Origin: Desulfuromonadales bacterium
GTDB taxonomy: Bacteria > Desulfobacterota > Desulfuromonadia > Desulfuromonadales > Syntrophotaleaceae
Direction of reading: 5' to 3'
Assembly: GCA_003561875.1 (NCBI GenBank)
Contig: PWVL01000005.1
Location: 1 to 53,489 of the forward strand
DNA: 53,489 nucleotides
Positions 1-10,109 of the stretch are shown one piece after another (the first letter of the stretch is position 1; the number at the start of each line of letters is the position of its first letter). The notes beneath the pieces are model-generated. The model worked only from the letters and a program-made list of their open reading frames with translations. It ran no database searches and had not been told where the DNA came from. The translations under genes were made by a program, and so were the position numbers.

Positions 1-89
1 CTGGAATTTTTCATGCGTTTTTCGGTTCCGTTTTTGGAGACTGGTTCTCATGAAACCCAAAAGGAAATCTCCGCAACGGTCCCTTCCAG

Positions 90-539
90 TCAGAGATCGG
101 CTTCACTGTAAACTCGCAGACCGCTACGGCGCAGCAGGGCGGCGTTGACACCCTGACCTGCGACCCGTTGTTGAAGGCGGCAGATTCTGTGGACGCCGCA
201 AGAAGGACTTCCGTCCTTGAGCAGTGCGGCCCGAGTTTCGGTCAGTCGGGCGATGGTGAGGGTCAACTCGGCGCCTCGCAGAAAGGACGCGGACATCTCC
301 CGACCGTCACTGCGGTACAGCCGACCCGAACCGGCAAGCAGGTCGACTCCGTCCCCACTATGGAAGCTGCAGGGATGCCGCGGGGTTGGCAGTCCCGCCA
401 GTTGTTCGGGACAGACCGGTACCGGTCGCAGGTTTTTTTCTCTCAGGTGGTTGAAGACTTCGGGGCTGGTTTTGGAGCGGCCGTCATATCGGGTTGGCAG
501 ACCGAGCAGACAGGCGCTGACCAGGATCGTTTCGAACAT
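90..539 (-). CDS. DUF523 family protein
   Basis: Translation from internal ATG MFETILVSACLLGLPTRYDGRSK... with LKDGSPSCG motif typical of DUF523; the longer tracked ORF (to 833) overlaps purN and is not the likely start. Confidence 0.85.
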   Translation of the reverse strand: MFETILVSACLLGLPTRYDGRSKTSPEVFNHLREKNLRPVPVCPEQLAGLPTPRHPCSFHSGDGVDLLAGSGRLYRSDGREMSASFLRGAELTLTIARLTETRAALLKDGSPSCGVHRICRLQQRVAGQGVNAALLRRSGLRVYSEADL

Positions 540-583
540 CCTGTCCTCCGGTGGACGTAGCGGCGCTGTATGTAGAAGCGGCT

Positions 584-1243
584 TCAGGCAATAGGGGGGT
601 TGATTAGTGCTTCTGCGGGATTCTCCGCCGGGCAGACTATGATGACCCGGCGGTGCAGAATGCGCAGGCGTCCCTCGGCGAAGAGGCGGATGGCCTCCGG
701 ATAAATGCGGTGTTCCTGCCGCAGGATGCGTTGGGACAGGCTCTCGACACTGTCGTTTTCCAGAACCGGAACGGCGGCCTGCATAACAATCGGTCCCGTG
801 TCGACTCCGGAGTCGACAAAGTGCACCGTGCAACCGCTCAGTCTGGCCCCGTGTTGCAGAGCTTGTTGTTGGGCGTTGAGCCCCGGGAAGGCCGGCAGCA
901 GGGCCGGATGAATATTCAGGATGCGGTCGGGAAAGGCGTCCAGAAACAGGGGTGAGAGCAGGCGCATGAAGCCGGCCAGAATCACCAGTTCCACACGGGC
1001 TTTCCGCAGTTCCTCAACCATGGCCCTGTCAAAGGAGAGGCGATCCGGATAGTTCCGTTGCGCGATGCAGCGTACCGGGATTCCGGCGCGCCGTCCGCGC
1101 TGTAAAGCACCGGCTGAAGCCTTATCGCTGATGACAAGGGCGATTTCCGCGTTGAGGGAGCCGTCCTGTATACGATCAATGATCGCTTGCAGATTGGTGC
1201 CGCCGCCGGAAGCCAGAACGCCTAGGCGAAGTTTGCTGCTCAC
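584..1243 (-). CDS. purN: Phosphoribosylglycinamide formyltransferase
   Basis: KLRLGVLASGGGTNLQAIIDRI, NIHPALLPAFPG, GCTVHFVDSGVDTGPIVMQAAVPV motifs; probable GTG start at 1243 inside the tracked ORF. Confidence 0.95.
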   Translation of the reverse strand: MSSKLRLGVLASGGGTNLQAIIDRIQDGSLNAEIALVISDKASAGALQRGRRAGIPVRCIAQRNYPDRLSFDRAMVEELRKARVELVILAGFMRLLSPLFLDAFPDRILNIHPALLPAFPGLNAQQQALQHGARLSGCTVHFVDSGVDTGPIVMQAAVPVLENDSVESLSQRILRQEHRIYPEAIRLFAEGRLRILHRRVIIVCPAENPAEALINPPIA

Positions 1244-1423
1244 AAAAAAAATCCTCGAAAGTTCCAAGCAGGCCCAGGGTCCCCCGAGGTGGGTTGTTGG
1301 ACAAAACCCCTCGACACCGGGTCTGTCTCCGGTGATCTCCTCGAAAAAAATACTGCCCGATAAGGGAAGGGCCGGCAGAATCAGGAAAAAAGGTTTAACC
1401 TTCTTGCCGGCCGCTGCATGCCA

Positions 1424-2470
1424 TCAGTTCAATACGACACTTTCAGCTTCGCCGGTTTTGGCGGCGATGCGACCGATGACATAGGCCTGTTCCTTAAGAC
1501 CGCCAAGGCGCACCATGATTTCGTCCACATCCTGTTCCGGGACAATGACCACCATGCCGATACCATAGTTGAGAGTTCGGTACATTTCCGCTTCGTCGAT
1601 GTTGCCGCCGCGACGCAAGATTTCAAAAATGGCCGGTTTGGGCCAGCTTTCCTTGTCAATAACCGCCTGACAGCCCTTGGGAAGAACTCGTGGCACGTTT
1701 TCTACAAGGCCGCCACCGGTAATGTGGGCCATTCCTTTGATCTGAAAATCCCGCAGGAGGTTAAGGATGGTTTTGACGTAGATGCGCGTCGGGGTAAGCA
1801 ATTCTTGGCCCAGGGATTTGTCCAGTTCGTCGAGCCGGGAGTCCACCGTCAGGCCCATCTTCTCAAACAGGATCTTGCGCACCAGGGAATAACCGTTGGA
1901 GTGTAGGCCACTGGATGCGAGACCAATCAGGCGGTCCCCAACAGTTATGCCGGACCCGTCGATAATTCTGCTGTTGTCGACAATACCCACCGTGAAGCCG
2001 GCCAGATCGTATTCACCGACAGCATAGAAACCGGGCATTTCCGCCGTTTCTCCACCTATCAGAGCACATCCGGCCTGAATACAGCCTTGCGAAATGCCCT
2101 TGATTACTTCAACGCCTGTTTCTGGGGAGAGCTTGCCGGTGGCCAGGTAATCGAGAAAAAACAGCGGCTCGGCGCCCTGAACGATGATATCGTTGACGCA
2201 CATGGCCACCAGGTCGATGCCGACGGTGTCGTGTTTGTCGGTCATGAAGGCCAGCTTGAGTTTGGTACCGACACCATCCGTCGAAGTCACCAGGGTCGGT
2301 TTTTCGTATTTCTCGGCGTGCAGTGAAAACAGCCCGCCGAAACCTCCGATGTCGGTGAGAACCTCCGGTCGGAAAGTTGCTTTGACCAGCGGTTTAATCA
2401 TGTCAACGAAGCGATTTCCTGCATCGATATCGACGCCAGCATCCTTGTAGGTCACTTTATTGTCACTCAA
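1424..2470 (-). CDS. purM: Phosphoribosylformylglycinamidine cyclo-ligase
   Basis: VTYKDAGVDIDAGNRFVDMIKP, STDGVGTKLK, GGETAEMPG. TTG start at 2470 preceded by AAGGAGAG; the tracked ATG at 2503 lies almost on a promoter -10. Confidence 0.95.
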   Translation of the reverse strand: MSDNKVTYKDAGVDIDAGNRFVDMIKPLVKATFRPEVLTDIGGFGGLFSLHAEKYEKPTLVTSTDGVGTKLKLAFMTDKHDTVGIDLVAMCVNDIIVQGAEPLFFLDYLATGKLSPETGVEVIKGISQGCIQAGCALIGGETAEMPGFYAVGEYDLAGFTVGIVDNSRIIDGSGITVGDRLIGLASSGLHSNGYSLVRKILFEKMGLTVDSRLDELDKSLGQELLTPTRIYVKTILNLLRDFQIKGMAHITGGGLVENVPRVLPKGCQAVIDKESWPKPAIFEILRRGGNIDEAEMYRTLNYGIGMVVIVPEQDVDEIMVRLGGLKEQAYVIGRIAAKTGEAESVVLN

Positions 2471-2504
2471 AGCACGACTCTCCTTGCCGATAAATTCGGC
2501 CATT

Positions 2505-2532
2505 ATTAAACTAATTGCCCATTCTTTGTCAA
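2505..2532 (-). promoter_or_regulatory. Candidate sigma70 promoter for purM-purN
   Basis: Minus strand TTGACA - 16 nt - TTTAAT. Confidence 0.55.
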
Positions 2533-2754
2533 CGCCAAACGCCGCCTCCGCAAAGGCGGGGAGATTGGTTCTTTACAGTCCTTGGGGGGTGACTTATGAT
2601 GGGCGACCAGGACCTCTGCCCTGCACTGTTCAAGCACCATTTTATCGCCTTTTGTGTTGTCTGCCATAAAATTTTCTGTTTTGATCGGCAGTCGCCGTTT
2701 CGGGCCTCCCGGCGCCGTTTCGATTTCAACTTTTTCTAAAGTATTCTGTCGGCC

Positions 2755-3228
2755 ATGAATCCTGCTTGCGGGGACATTATTCGACCCATGACGGTGAGAG
2801 ACCTGCAGGCGGTGCTGGCACTGGAGTCCTGCGGACACGTCGACCCCTGGTCCGAGGGGATGTTTCGCGAGGAGTTAGGCAATCCTCTGGCCCGCATCGA
2901 TCTTTTCTGGCGTAATTTCAACCTTGCCGGTTTTCTCTGCTCCTGGCGGGTCAGTGACGAACTGACGATTCTGAATGTGGCAACGGCACCGCTCATGCGC
3001 CGAACCGGAGTGGCTCGTACGTTGTTACTGCAGGTTCTGGAGCGCAACGGGCGCAGCGGCATGGCCCGCGCACTGCTGGAAGTGCGCCCTTCCAACTACG
3101 CGGCCATAGCACTTTACACTTCTCTCGGTTTCCGTCAGGTGTGCCGCCGTCGTGGCTATTATCGGAACGGCGAAGATGCCCTGGTCATGGAATTACTGCA
3201 CGAGAGTTTTGCGTCAGGCGGTTTTTGA
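2755..3228 (+). CDS. rimI: Ribosomal-protein-alanine N-acetyltransferase-like GNAT
   Basis: IRPMTVRDLQAVLALE, NVATAPLMRRTGVARTLL, ALLEVRPSNYAAIALYTSLGFRQVCRRRGYY. Confidence 0.85.
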   Translation: MNPACGDIIRPMTVRDLQAVLALESCGHVDPWSEGMFREELGNPLARIDLFWRNFNLAGFLCSWRVSDELTILNVATAPLMRRTGVARTLLLQVLERNGRSGMARALLEVRPSNYAAIALYTSLGFRQVCRRRGYYRNGEDALVMELLHESFASGGF

Positions 3229-3391
3229 GAAGATGCCCGAGGTGGTATTGTCACCAGGGGTCGCTTTGTCCCACAGGCGCTAAAAGATCGTGGCTCTGTA
3301 ACCGCCAATCGTTGCGCCTGAGCTTTTCCCTACATGTTCTAATAAAACCGCTGCATGATGGGACCTCCATTCTTTGGGAGTTTACGCTTTA

Positions 3392-4249
3392 ATGACAAAC
3401 ATTAAAACGACAATTCTTGCTAATCAGGAAGTAGCGCCCGGCTATTACCGCATGAAGATACTGGCTCCGGAATTTGAGAGGCGGGTTCGCCCGGGGCAGT
3501 TCGTCATGTTGCGCGCGTTGGGATTTGGGGAACCGCTGCTGCGGCGGCCCTTCGGAGTTTTTCAGACCGGACGGCTGCAGGCTGATTGCGACGGCTTGCC
3601 TGAGAAGGAATTTCTGGAAATACTCTACAAAGTCGTTGGTCGCGGTACTGCCTTGATGCGGGATCTTCATGAAGGAGACCGGGTAGAAGTACTGGGTCCT
3701 CTCGGACGCGGGTTTGAGACGGCTTCAAACAGCGGCCAGCAGATACTGGTCGGCGGCGGCATCGGTCTGGTTCCCCTGTATATGCTCGCCGGTGAACTGC
3801 TGCGCCAGTATCCCGTGAGATTGCTCATCGGCGGGCGCTCACGAGAGGATATTCTGATGGTGACGGAGTTTGAGCGGCTCGGCGTGGAAACCTATGTGTC
3901 GACAGATGACGGTACCCTGGGTGATGCCGGTCCCGTGACCCAGGTGCTGGAGAGAAAACTGACCCGTTTTCCCGACGCGGCGGTCTATGCCTGCGGTCCG
4001 ATGCCCATGCTGGAGGCGGTGAACGCCATCTGTGCGTCACGGCGGGTCGCTCTGCAGGTCTCCCTTGAGGCGTTTATGGCCTGTGGCGTCGGCGCTTGTC
4101 TCGGTTGCGTTGTCAAGGGGGCCGGCCACAGCAAGGAGGACCCCCGCTACCTCTGTACGTGTAAAGAAGGGCCGGTGTTTCGTGCCGAAGAACTGGATTG
4201 GGAACTTCTGGCTCGGCGTGTCAACGAAGGAGGAAGGGATCATGACTAA
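3392..4249 (+). CDS. pyrK: Dihydroorotate dehydrogenase electron transfer subunit
   Basis: FAD/NAD-binding ferredoxin reductase-like sequence with C-terminal [14 protein letters not shown] [2Fe-2S] motif; directly upstream of pyrD. Confidence 0.9.
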   Translation: MTNIKTTILANQEVAPGYYRMKILAPEFERRVRPGQFVMLRALGFGEPLLRRPFGVFQTGRLQADCDGLPEKEFLEILYKVVGRGTALMRDLHEGDRVEVLGPLGRGFETASNSGQQILVGGGIGLVPLYMLAGELLRQYPVRLLIGGRSREDILMVTEFERLGVETYVSTDDGTLGDAGPVTQVLERKLTRFPDAAVYACGPMPMLEAVNAICASRRVALQVSLEAFMACGVGACLGCVVKGAGHSKEDPRYLCTCKEGPVFRAEELDWELLARRVNEGGRDHD

Positions 4250-5192
4250 TCCTTCTTTACCGGAGAATGCCATGGAAGCGGGTCCGGATCTTTCCGTTTC
4301 GCTGGCCGGATTGCAGCTTAAAAACCCGGTCATGCCAGCTTCCGGTACCTTTGGTTACGGGGAAGAATACAGTCCTTATATGGATTTGGGACGTCTTGGG
4401 GCCGTCGTCACTAAAGGACTGTCCTTGCGTCCCAAGGCCGGCAACCGGACTCCGCGAATCGCCGAGACCCATGGTGGCATGCTCAACGCCATCGGTTTGC
4501 AGAACGTAGGATTGGAGGCTTTCTGCCAGGAAAAAATGCCTTTTCTTCGTCAGATTGCGACTCCGGTCATTGTGAATTTTTTTGGCAACAGCCAGGAGGA
4601 ATATGTTGAAGTTGCACGCCAGATCGACCAAATCGATGGTGTAGCAGCGGCGGAATTGAATATCTCCTGTCCCAACGTCAAGCATGGTGGCATCGTCTTT
4701 GGCACCGATCCCGCTGCGGCGGCTGCCGTGGTCGGTGGGGTTCGCGAGGTCCTGAACAAACCGCTCATTGTCAAACTGACTCCCAATGTCACCGACATTA
4801 CCGTGATTGCCCGAGCTGTCGAGGACGCCGGGGCCGATGCCATCTGTTGTATCAACACCCTGACAGGCATGGCTGTGGACATCCACTCCCGTCGACCGCA
4901 ACTGGCCAACGGAACCGGCGGGCTGTCCGGACCGGCTGTTAAACCGATTGCGCTCCGCATGGTCTATCAGGTGGCACGGGCGGTGAAACTGCCAGTCATA
5001 GGGGTTGGCGGTATCGTGACGGCTGAAGATGCTCTGGAATTTCTCATCGCCGGAGCCAGCGCCGTGCAGGTTGGAACCGCCAATTTCTTGGACCCGGCTG
5101 CCATGATCGCCATTATTGACGGACTGGACCGCTTTTGCCGGCAAGAACAGATTGCGAAACTTGCCGACCTGATTGGAACGTTGCGGTGTTGA
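4242..5192 (+). CDS. pyrD: Dihydroorotate dehydrogenase B catalytic subunit
   Basis: [75 protein letters not shown]; starts inside pyrK end. Confidence 0.95.
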   Translation: MTNPSLPENAMEAGPDLSVSLAGLQLKNPVMPASGTFGYGEEYSPYMDLGRLGAVVTKGLSLRPKAGNRTPRIAETHGGMLNAIGLQNVGLEAFCQEKMPFLRQIATPVIVNFFGNSQEEYVEVARQIDQIDGVAAAELNISCPNVKHGGIVFGTDPAAAAAVVGGVREVLNKPLIVKLTPNVTDITVIARAVEDAGADAICCINTLTGMAVDIHSRRPQLANGTGGLSGPAVKPIALRMVYQVARAVKLPVIGVGGIVTAEDALEFLIAGASAVQVGTANFLDPAAMIAIIDGLDRFCRQEQIAKLADLIGTLRC

Positions 5193-5223
5193 TTCGGCAA
5201 CGATTGTCTGCGGCCGCTGAAAG

Positions 5224-7920
5224 GTGCCCATGGAGATAATCACCACCCATGTAAATGCTGACTTCGACTGTCTGGGCAGCATGGTCGCGGCCCAAAAGCT
5301 CTACCCGCGGGCAGAGATGGTCTTTGCCGGTTCCCAGGAACGTTCGGTGCGGGATTTTCTTCAGAAATTTCCCGAAGTCGCGGAGCGCTTCAGACGACTT
5401 CGCGACATTGATTTGGACGCCGTCAGGCGTCTGATTCTTGTGGATGTCGGTCAGCCGGATCGTATCGGCCCTTTTGCCCAGGTGCTGGAGCGGCCTGGCG
5501 TGGAAGTGCATGTTTACGACCATCACCCCGCCTCGGTACAGGACTTGTGTCCGAAGCGCATGAAAATCGAAGCCGTGGGAGCAACGGTGACGATTTTCGC
5601 CGAACTGCTTCAGGAGCAGGGAATGCGATTGAGTTCCGACGATGCCACTCTGATGTTGCTGGGGCTTTACGAAGATACCGGCAAGCTGTCTTTCAATTCC
5701 ACCACCAGCAGGGACTGTATGGCGGCGGCCTACCTGTTGGAACAGGGCGGGGATCTCAATCTGGTGGCTGATTCGCTGGTCCAGGAGTTGACAGCAGGGC
5801 AAGTGGCTCTGCTGCATCAACTCATTGAAAACCGCACTCTTGTCAATGTCAACGGAATCGATATCGCCCTGGCGCACGCCTCGGTGGATGCTTTCATCGG
5901 CGACCTTGCCGTTCTGGTTCATAAACTTAAGGACATGGAGAGCCACAACGCCTTGATCGTGGCCGTGCGCATGGAAGACCGGGTGTTTCTGGTGGGCCGC
6001 TCGCGTATCCCCGAAGTGCATGTCGGCGATATTCTTGGAGAGTTTGGGGGCGGCGGACACGGTTTTGCCGCCTCCGGTGTTTTGCGGGACATGACCCTGG
6101 TAGAGTTTCTGGAAAAGCTGCCGGAAGTACTGCGACGTCACGTACAGCCCCACTGGGAAGCCCGTCATCTGCTGTTTACCGCGGTCAAGACTGTTCCCGC
6201 CACAGCAACCATCAAAGAGGTGCGTGCCTTGCTGACCCGTTACAATATCAATGCTCTGCCGGTGATGGAGGGAACCCGGGTGGTCGGCATCATATCCCGC
6301 CAGGTGGTGGAAAAGGCCGCTTACCATACCCTGGAGAATCTGCCGGTCAGTGAATATATGAACACTGATTTCATTACCGTAACGCCGGAAACCCCCCTGC
6401 GGGAACTGGAGGAGGTCATTGTCAACGGTCGGCAGCGTTTTGTGCCGGTCATTGAAGAAGGCCGGCTGGCAGGAGCCATAACCCGAACCGATCTGCTACG
6501 GCATATGGTTTCCGGTGCCGTTTCGCGACGCATGAGTCGTGCACCGGCCATTACCAGCGGCGGGCTGGGTTTGAAAAAAAGCTACATCGTCCGTTTGCTT
6601 CACAACCGCCTGCAGCCGCACATCGGGGAAATCCTCAATCGAATGGGACAGGTAGGGCAGGAACTCGGCGTTCACGTTTTCGTCGTTGGTGGTTTCGTCC
6701 GCGACCTGATTCTTGATCACCCCAATCTTGATATCGATGTCGTGGTTGAAGGAGACGGAATCGCTTTTGCCGCCGAGTATGCGCGCCGTTTCGACTGCCG
6801 CATTCGCACCCATCGGAAATTTGGTACAGCAGTATTGATATTTGCCGATCAATTCAAGATCGATGTGGCTACCGCCCGCACAGAGTATTATCTGCAGCCC
6901 GGTGCTTTGCCAACGGTAGAGCATGCCCCCATCAAACTGGACTTGTATCGTCGCGACTTCACCATCAATACGCTGGCTATCGCTCTTAATGAAGGTCAGT
7001 TTGGCGAACTGTTCGATTTTTTTGGCGCCCAGAGGGATTTGCAGGAAAAAGCTGTTCGAGTACTTCACAATTTGAGTTTTGTCGAAGATCCGACCCGGGT
7101 TTTCCGTGCCATCCGCTTCGAACAACGTCTAGATTTTCGCATCGGCAGGCATACCGAACAGCTGATGCAAAGCGCCCTGCGCATGGGGTTCCTGGACAAG
7201 ATCAGCGGGCATCGAATTTTCAACGAGTTGGTTCATATTTTTAAAGAAAACAACCCCCTGCCGGCTGTGTTGCGCATGTCGGACCTGGGACTTCTGGACT
7301 ACCTGCATCCCGAACTCTCCCGAACTTCACGCATTAAGGAATTGTTCGGCCGGGCGCACCAGGTGATTGATTGGCATCAGTTGCTGTTTACCGGTGAGGA
7401 CTGTCGAAGCTGGCTGGTCTATTTTCTCTGCCTGCTGAGCGATCTGGGTGAAAAAGCGGCGCAAGAGTTGGCGGAAAGGCTGGAGATTCCACCTCGGGTA
7501 CGACACGTTCTTGTTGACGAACGGGAGGATCTTCATCGGGCTGTCAACCTGATTTACTGGCGTAGCAGCCGTTCCGCGATGACGTCTCCAAGCGAGATTT
7601 TTTCTCTGCTCGAACCACTTTCCGTAGAAAGTCTCCTGTACGGGATGGCACGTAGTGGCAACGAGTCGGTTCAGCGCAGTGTTTCGGATTATTTTATTCG
7701 CCTGCGGAAGATAAAATGCCATCTCGACGGCCACGACCTGAAAGAATTGGGAGTAGCCCCGGGGCCCGTGTACAAAGAGATATTCAAGAAATTGCACACC
7801 GCCCGTCTTGATGGAAAAATTGTCAGCCGTGAAGATGAGAAGGATTTTGTGCTCCGTAATTATGTTCGCTCAGGGAAGGGTGTGACAGCTGTTCCGCAAT
7901 TTTTTGAAAAAGACGGTTAG
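5224..7920 (+). CDS. DHH/DHHA1 phosphoesterase - tandem CBS - polyA polymerase/CCA-type nucleotidyltransferase fusion
   Basis: N-term VNADFDCLGSMVAA and DHHPA (DHH), GGGGHGFAASG (DHHA1), two CBS repeats, then VGGFVRDLILDHPNLDIDVVVEGDG and RRDFTINTLAI. Confidence 0.9.
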   Translation: MPMEIITTHVNADFDCLGSMVAAQKLYPRAEMVFAGSQERSVRDFLQKFPEVAERFRRLRDIDLDAVRRLILVDVGQPDRIGPFAQVLERPGVEVHVYDHHPASVQDLCPKRMKIEAVGATVTIFAELLQEQGMRLSSDDATLMLLGLYEDTGKLSFNSTTSRDCMAAAYLLEQGGDLNLVADSLVQELTAGQVALLHQLIENRTLVNVNGIDIALAHASVDAFIGDLAVLVHKLKDMESHNALIVAVRMEDRVFLVGRSRIPEVHVGDILGEFGGGGHGFAASGVLRDMTLVEFLEKLPEVLRRHVQPHWEARHLLFTAVKTVPATATIKEVRALLTRYNINALPVMEGTRVVGIISRQVVEKAAYHTLENLPVSEYMNTDFITVTPETPLRELEEVIVNGRQRFVPVIEEGRLAGAITRTDLLRHMVSGAVSRRMSRAPAITSGGLGLKKSYIVRLLHNRLQPHIGEILNRMGQVGQELGVHVFVVGGFVRDLILDHPNLDIDVVVEGDGIAFAAEYARRFDCRIRTHRKFGTAVLIFADQFKIDVATARTEYYLQPGALPTVEHAPIKLDLYRRDFTINTLAIALNEGQFGELFDFFGAQRDLQEKAVRVLHNLSFVEDPTRVFRAIRFEQRLDFRIGRHTEQLMQSALRMGFLDKISGHRIFNELVHIFKENNPLPAVLRMSDLGLLDYLHPELSRTSRIKELFGRAHQVIDWHQLLFTGEDCRSWLVYFLCLLSDLGEKAAQELAERLEIPPRVRHVLVDEREDLHRAVNLIYWRSSRSAMTSPSEIFSLLEPLSVESLLYGMARSGNESVQRSVSDYFIRLRKIKCHLDGHDLKELGVAPGPVYKEIFKKLHTARLDGKIVSREDEKDFVLRNYVRSGKGVTAVPQFFEKDG

Positions 7921-7977
7921 CGGTTTTGCGGTAGCCCGCGCTCATGACGCTGTTTTGTCTGTTTCGCCAATGCGCAA

Positions 7978-8006
7978 TTGACTTGCGGAGAGGTCTCTGC
8001 TAAAAA
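7978..8006 (+). promoter_or_regulatory. Candidate sigma70 promoter
   Basis: TTGACT - 17 nt - TAAAAA upstream of the M50 protease gene. Confidence 0.35.
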
Positions 8007-8035
8007 GAAGTGTTAAGCTCTTTTTAGGAGAAACA

Positions 8036-8719
8036 ATGAATCACTTGCTGGTACAGATTTCGATCATGTTGGTGCCGGGACTGCTGGCCATTATGCTTCA
8101 CGAAGTGGCGCACGGTTATGTTGCCGACCGGCTCGGAGATCCGACCGCTCGGACGTTGGGCCGGTTGACTCTCAACCCTCTGAAACATCTTGATTTTTTG
8201 GGTCTGTTGGTGTTGTTTCTGATCGGTTTCGGCTGGGCACGACCGGTTCCGGTCAACCCTCTCAACTTTAAACGACCTCGCCAGGACATGGTCTGGGTGG
8301 CTCTGGCTGGACCTCTGACCAATCTGCTGCTGGCCGGCTGTTCTGCCCTGGTAGTTCGTTTTCTGTTGGTTCTGCCGGAAATTGTCGGGCCGACCGGTGC
8401 GCAGACTGCTTCTCTAAGGGAACCGTTGATTCTGATGGCTGGGTTCAGTCTGTACATCAATCTGCTGCTGGCGGCTCTCAACCTTATACCCGTGCCTCCT
8501 CTGGACGGAGGTCGCGTGGTAACCGGGATATTGCCTGAAGCATTGGCCAGGCAGATGATGCGTGTTGAACCTTTTGGTTTTGTGATTGTGCTGCTGCTGA
8601 TTTTTGTCACCCCTCTGTGGTCGCAAATTGTTCTGCCGGCTGTCTCTCAGGGAGCTCATTGGCTGGCCGGTCCTCAATCCGCGGCCCTGGGGCATTTCAT
8701 GCCCCTTGCGGGGTCTTGA
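8036..8719 (+). CDS. Site-2 protease family (M50) membrane metalloprotease
   Basis: HEVAHGYVADRLGDPTARTLGRLTLNP; LNLIPVPPLDGGRV. Confidence 0.9.
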   Translation: MNHLLVQISIMLVPGLLAIMLHEVAHGYVADRLGDPTARTLGRLTLNPLKHLDFLGLLVLFLIGFGWARPVPVNPLNFKRPRQDMVWVALAGPLTNLLLAGCSALVVRFLLVLPEIVGPTGAQTASLREPLILMAGFSLYINLLLAALNLIPVPPLDGGRVVTGILPEALARQMMRVEPFGFVIVLLLIFVTPLWSQIVLPAVSQGAHWLAGPQSAALGHFMPLAGS

Positions 8720-8729
8720 GAGCGTCGCC

Positions 8730-9497
8730 ATGGCCTATGAGATTTGCCTTGATAGTTTTAAGGGCCCGCTGGATCTTCTGTTACATCTCATCCGCAAGCA
8801 TGAGATGGATATTTATGATATTCCCATTGCGGAGATCACAGCCCAGTATCTGGCAACCTTGGAGGTCATGCAAAGTCTCAATCTTGACCTCGCCGGTGAA
8901 TTTCTGCTGATGGCTGCAACCCTGCTGCAGATCAAATCGCGAATGCTGCTGCCGCAGGATAGGGAAGAGAACGAAGAGGCCGAGGAACCCGATCCTCGGA
9001 CGGAACTGGTCAATCGGCTTCTGGAATATCAAAAATATCGTGAGGTGGCCTGCTGCCTGGAATCCCTGCCTCTTCTCGGCCGGGATGTTTTCGTTCGGGA
9101 AGTGACGCCGGCAGAGGAAGGACGGCCGCAAGACGAATCACCGGAGTGGGAACCTGTAGGTCTTTTCGAGTTAGTCGCGGCATTTCATCGGGTGCTGAGC
9201 GGCAGAGAAGAGGAGGCGGTTCACGAAATTACCCGGGAGCATTTATCCGTCACCGAGCGCATCTATCAAATTCTCGAAGCTTTGAGCGATACCCCTTGTC
9301 TTGCTTTTAGTGAAATTTTGGCAGACGTCGTCAGCCGGAGTCATATCATCGTGACCTTTCTGGCGATGCTGGAACTGGTTAGAATGCGTCTGGCCCGACT
9401 GATGCAGCACAACCCCGATCACGTCATCTGGATCTACGCCGTCGACGGAGGCGAGACCGTTTCCGTCGCGGAGGGACAAATTTTTGGTTACAGCTGA
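8730..9497 (+). CDS. scpA: Segregation and condensation protein A
   Basis: FKGPLDLLLHLIRKHEMDIYDIPIAEITAQYL; followed by scpB. Confidence 0.95.
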   Translation: MAYEICLDSFKGPLDLLLHLIRKHEMDIYDIPIAEITAQYLATLEVMQSLNLDLAGEFLLMAATLLQIKSRMLLPQDREENEEAEEPDPRTELVNRLLEYQKYREVACCLESLPLLGRDVFVREVTPAEEGRPQDESPEWEPVGLFELVAAFHRVLSGREEEAVHEITREHLSVTERIYQILEALSDTPCLAFSEILADVVSRSHIIVTFLAMLELVRMRLARLMQHNPDHVIWIYAVDGGETVSVAEGQIFGYS

Positions 9498-10074
9498 GCT
9501 GAAATGCATTGTCGAAAGTCTGCTGCTGGTGGCACACTCCCCGGTGAAAGCGGATACTGTTGCTTTGATTCTGGGTATTGAAGAGTCTCGTGCGGTTTTG
9601 TGCCTGGAGCAGTTGTATGACGACTACGCGACCGGCTATCGAGGCTTTGTGGTGTGCCGGGTTGCCGGCGGTTATCAATTTCGAACCCGGCCCGAACATG
9701 CCGAATGGATTCGAAAGTTTCGCAGGAGCCGACCGTTTCGGTTTTCCCGAGCGGCGCTGGAAACTCTGGCCGTCGTGGCGTATCGACAACCGGTGACTCG
9801 TGCCGAAATCGATTATCTGCGCGGTGTCGATTCATCCGGAGTTGTCCGTACGTTGCTGGATAGGCATCTGATTCGCATCCTTGGCAAAAAAGATGTGCCG
9901 GGCAAGCCGGTCATTTATGGAACCAGCCGGGAGTTTCTTGCGTTGTTCGGTCTTGCCGATCTGACCGGGCTGCCGACCCTTAAAGAGTTTAATGAATTGC
10001 CTCCGGAAATGCTCTCCGAGTTGGAGGTCGGCTCGCAGACTCAAATCGCTTCTGACGATGGTTTTTTGGCATAG
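9484..10074 (+). CDS. scpB: Segregation and condensation protein B
   Basis: ALETLAVVAYRQPVTRAEIDYLRGVDSSGVVRTLLDRHLI; TTG start overlapping scpA end. Confidence 0.95.
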   Translation: MVTAELKCIVESLLLVAHSPVKADTVALILGIEESRAVLCLEQLYDDYATGYRGFVVCRVAGGYQFRTRPEHAEWIRKFRRSRPFRFSRAALETLAVVAYRQPVTRAEIDYLRGVDSSGVVRTLLDRHLIRILGKKDVPGKPVIYGTSREFLALFGLADLTGLPTLKEFNELPPEMLSELEVGSQTQIASDDGFLA

Positions 10075-10109
10075 ATGTGAGCGTATTGGCGATCTGGCGG
10101 GTATACTGA

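Noticed and set aside
2506-2667. 53-aa ORF (MADNTKGDKMVLEQC...) upstream of purM
   Set aside because: No convincing RBS, and it runs through the purM promoter. Kept only as a remote small-protein possibility.
4257-5282. 341-aa antisense ORF over pyrD
   Set aside because: pyrD on the plus strand is unambiguous; no motif in the antisense frame.
5113-6327. 404-aa antisense ORF over pyrD and the DHH-CBS gene
   Set aside because: Shadow ORF with composition typical of antisense translation.
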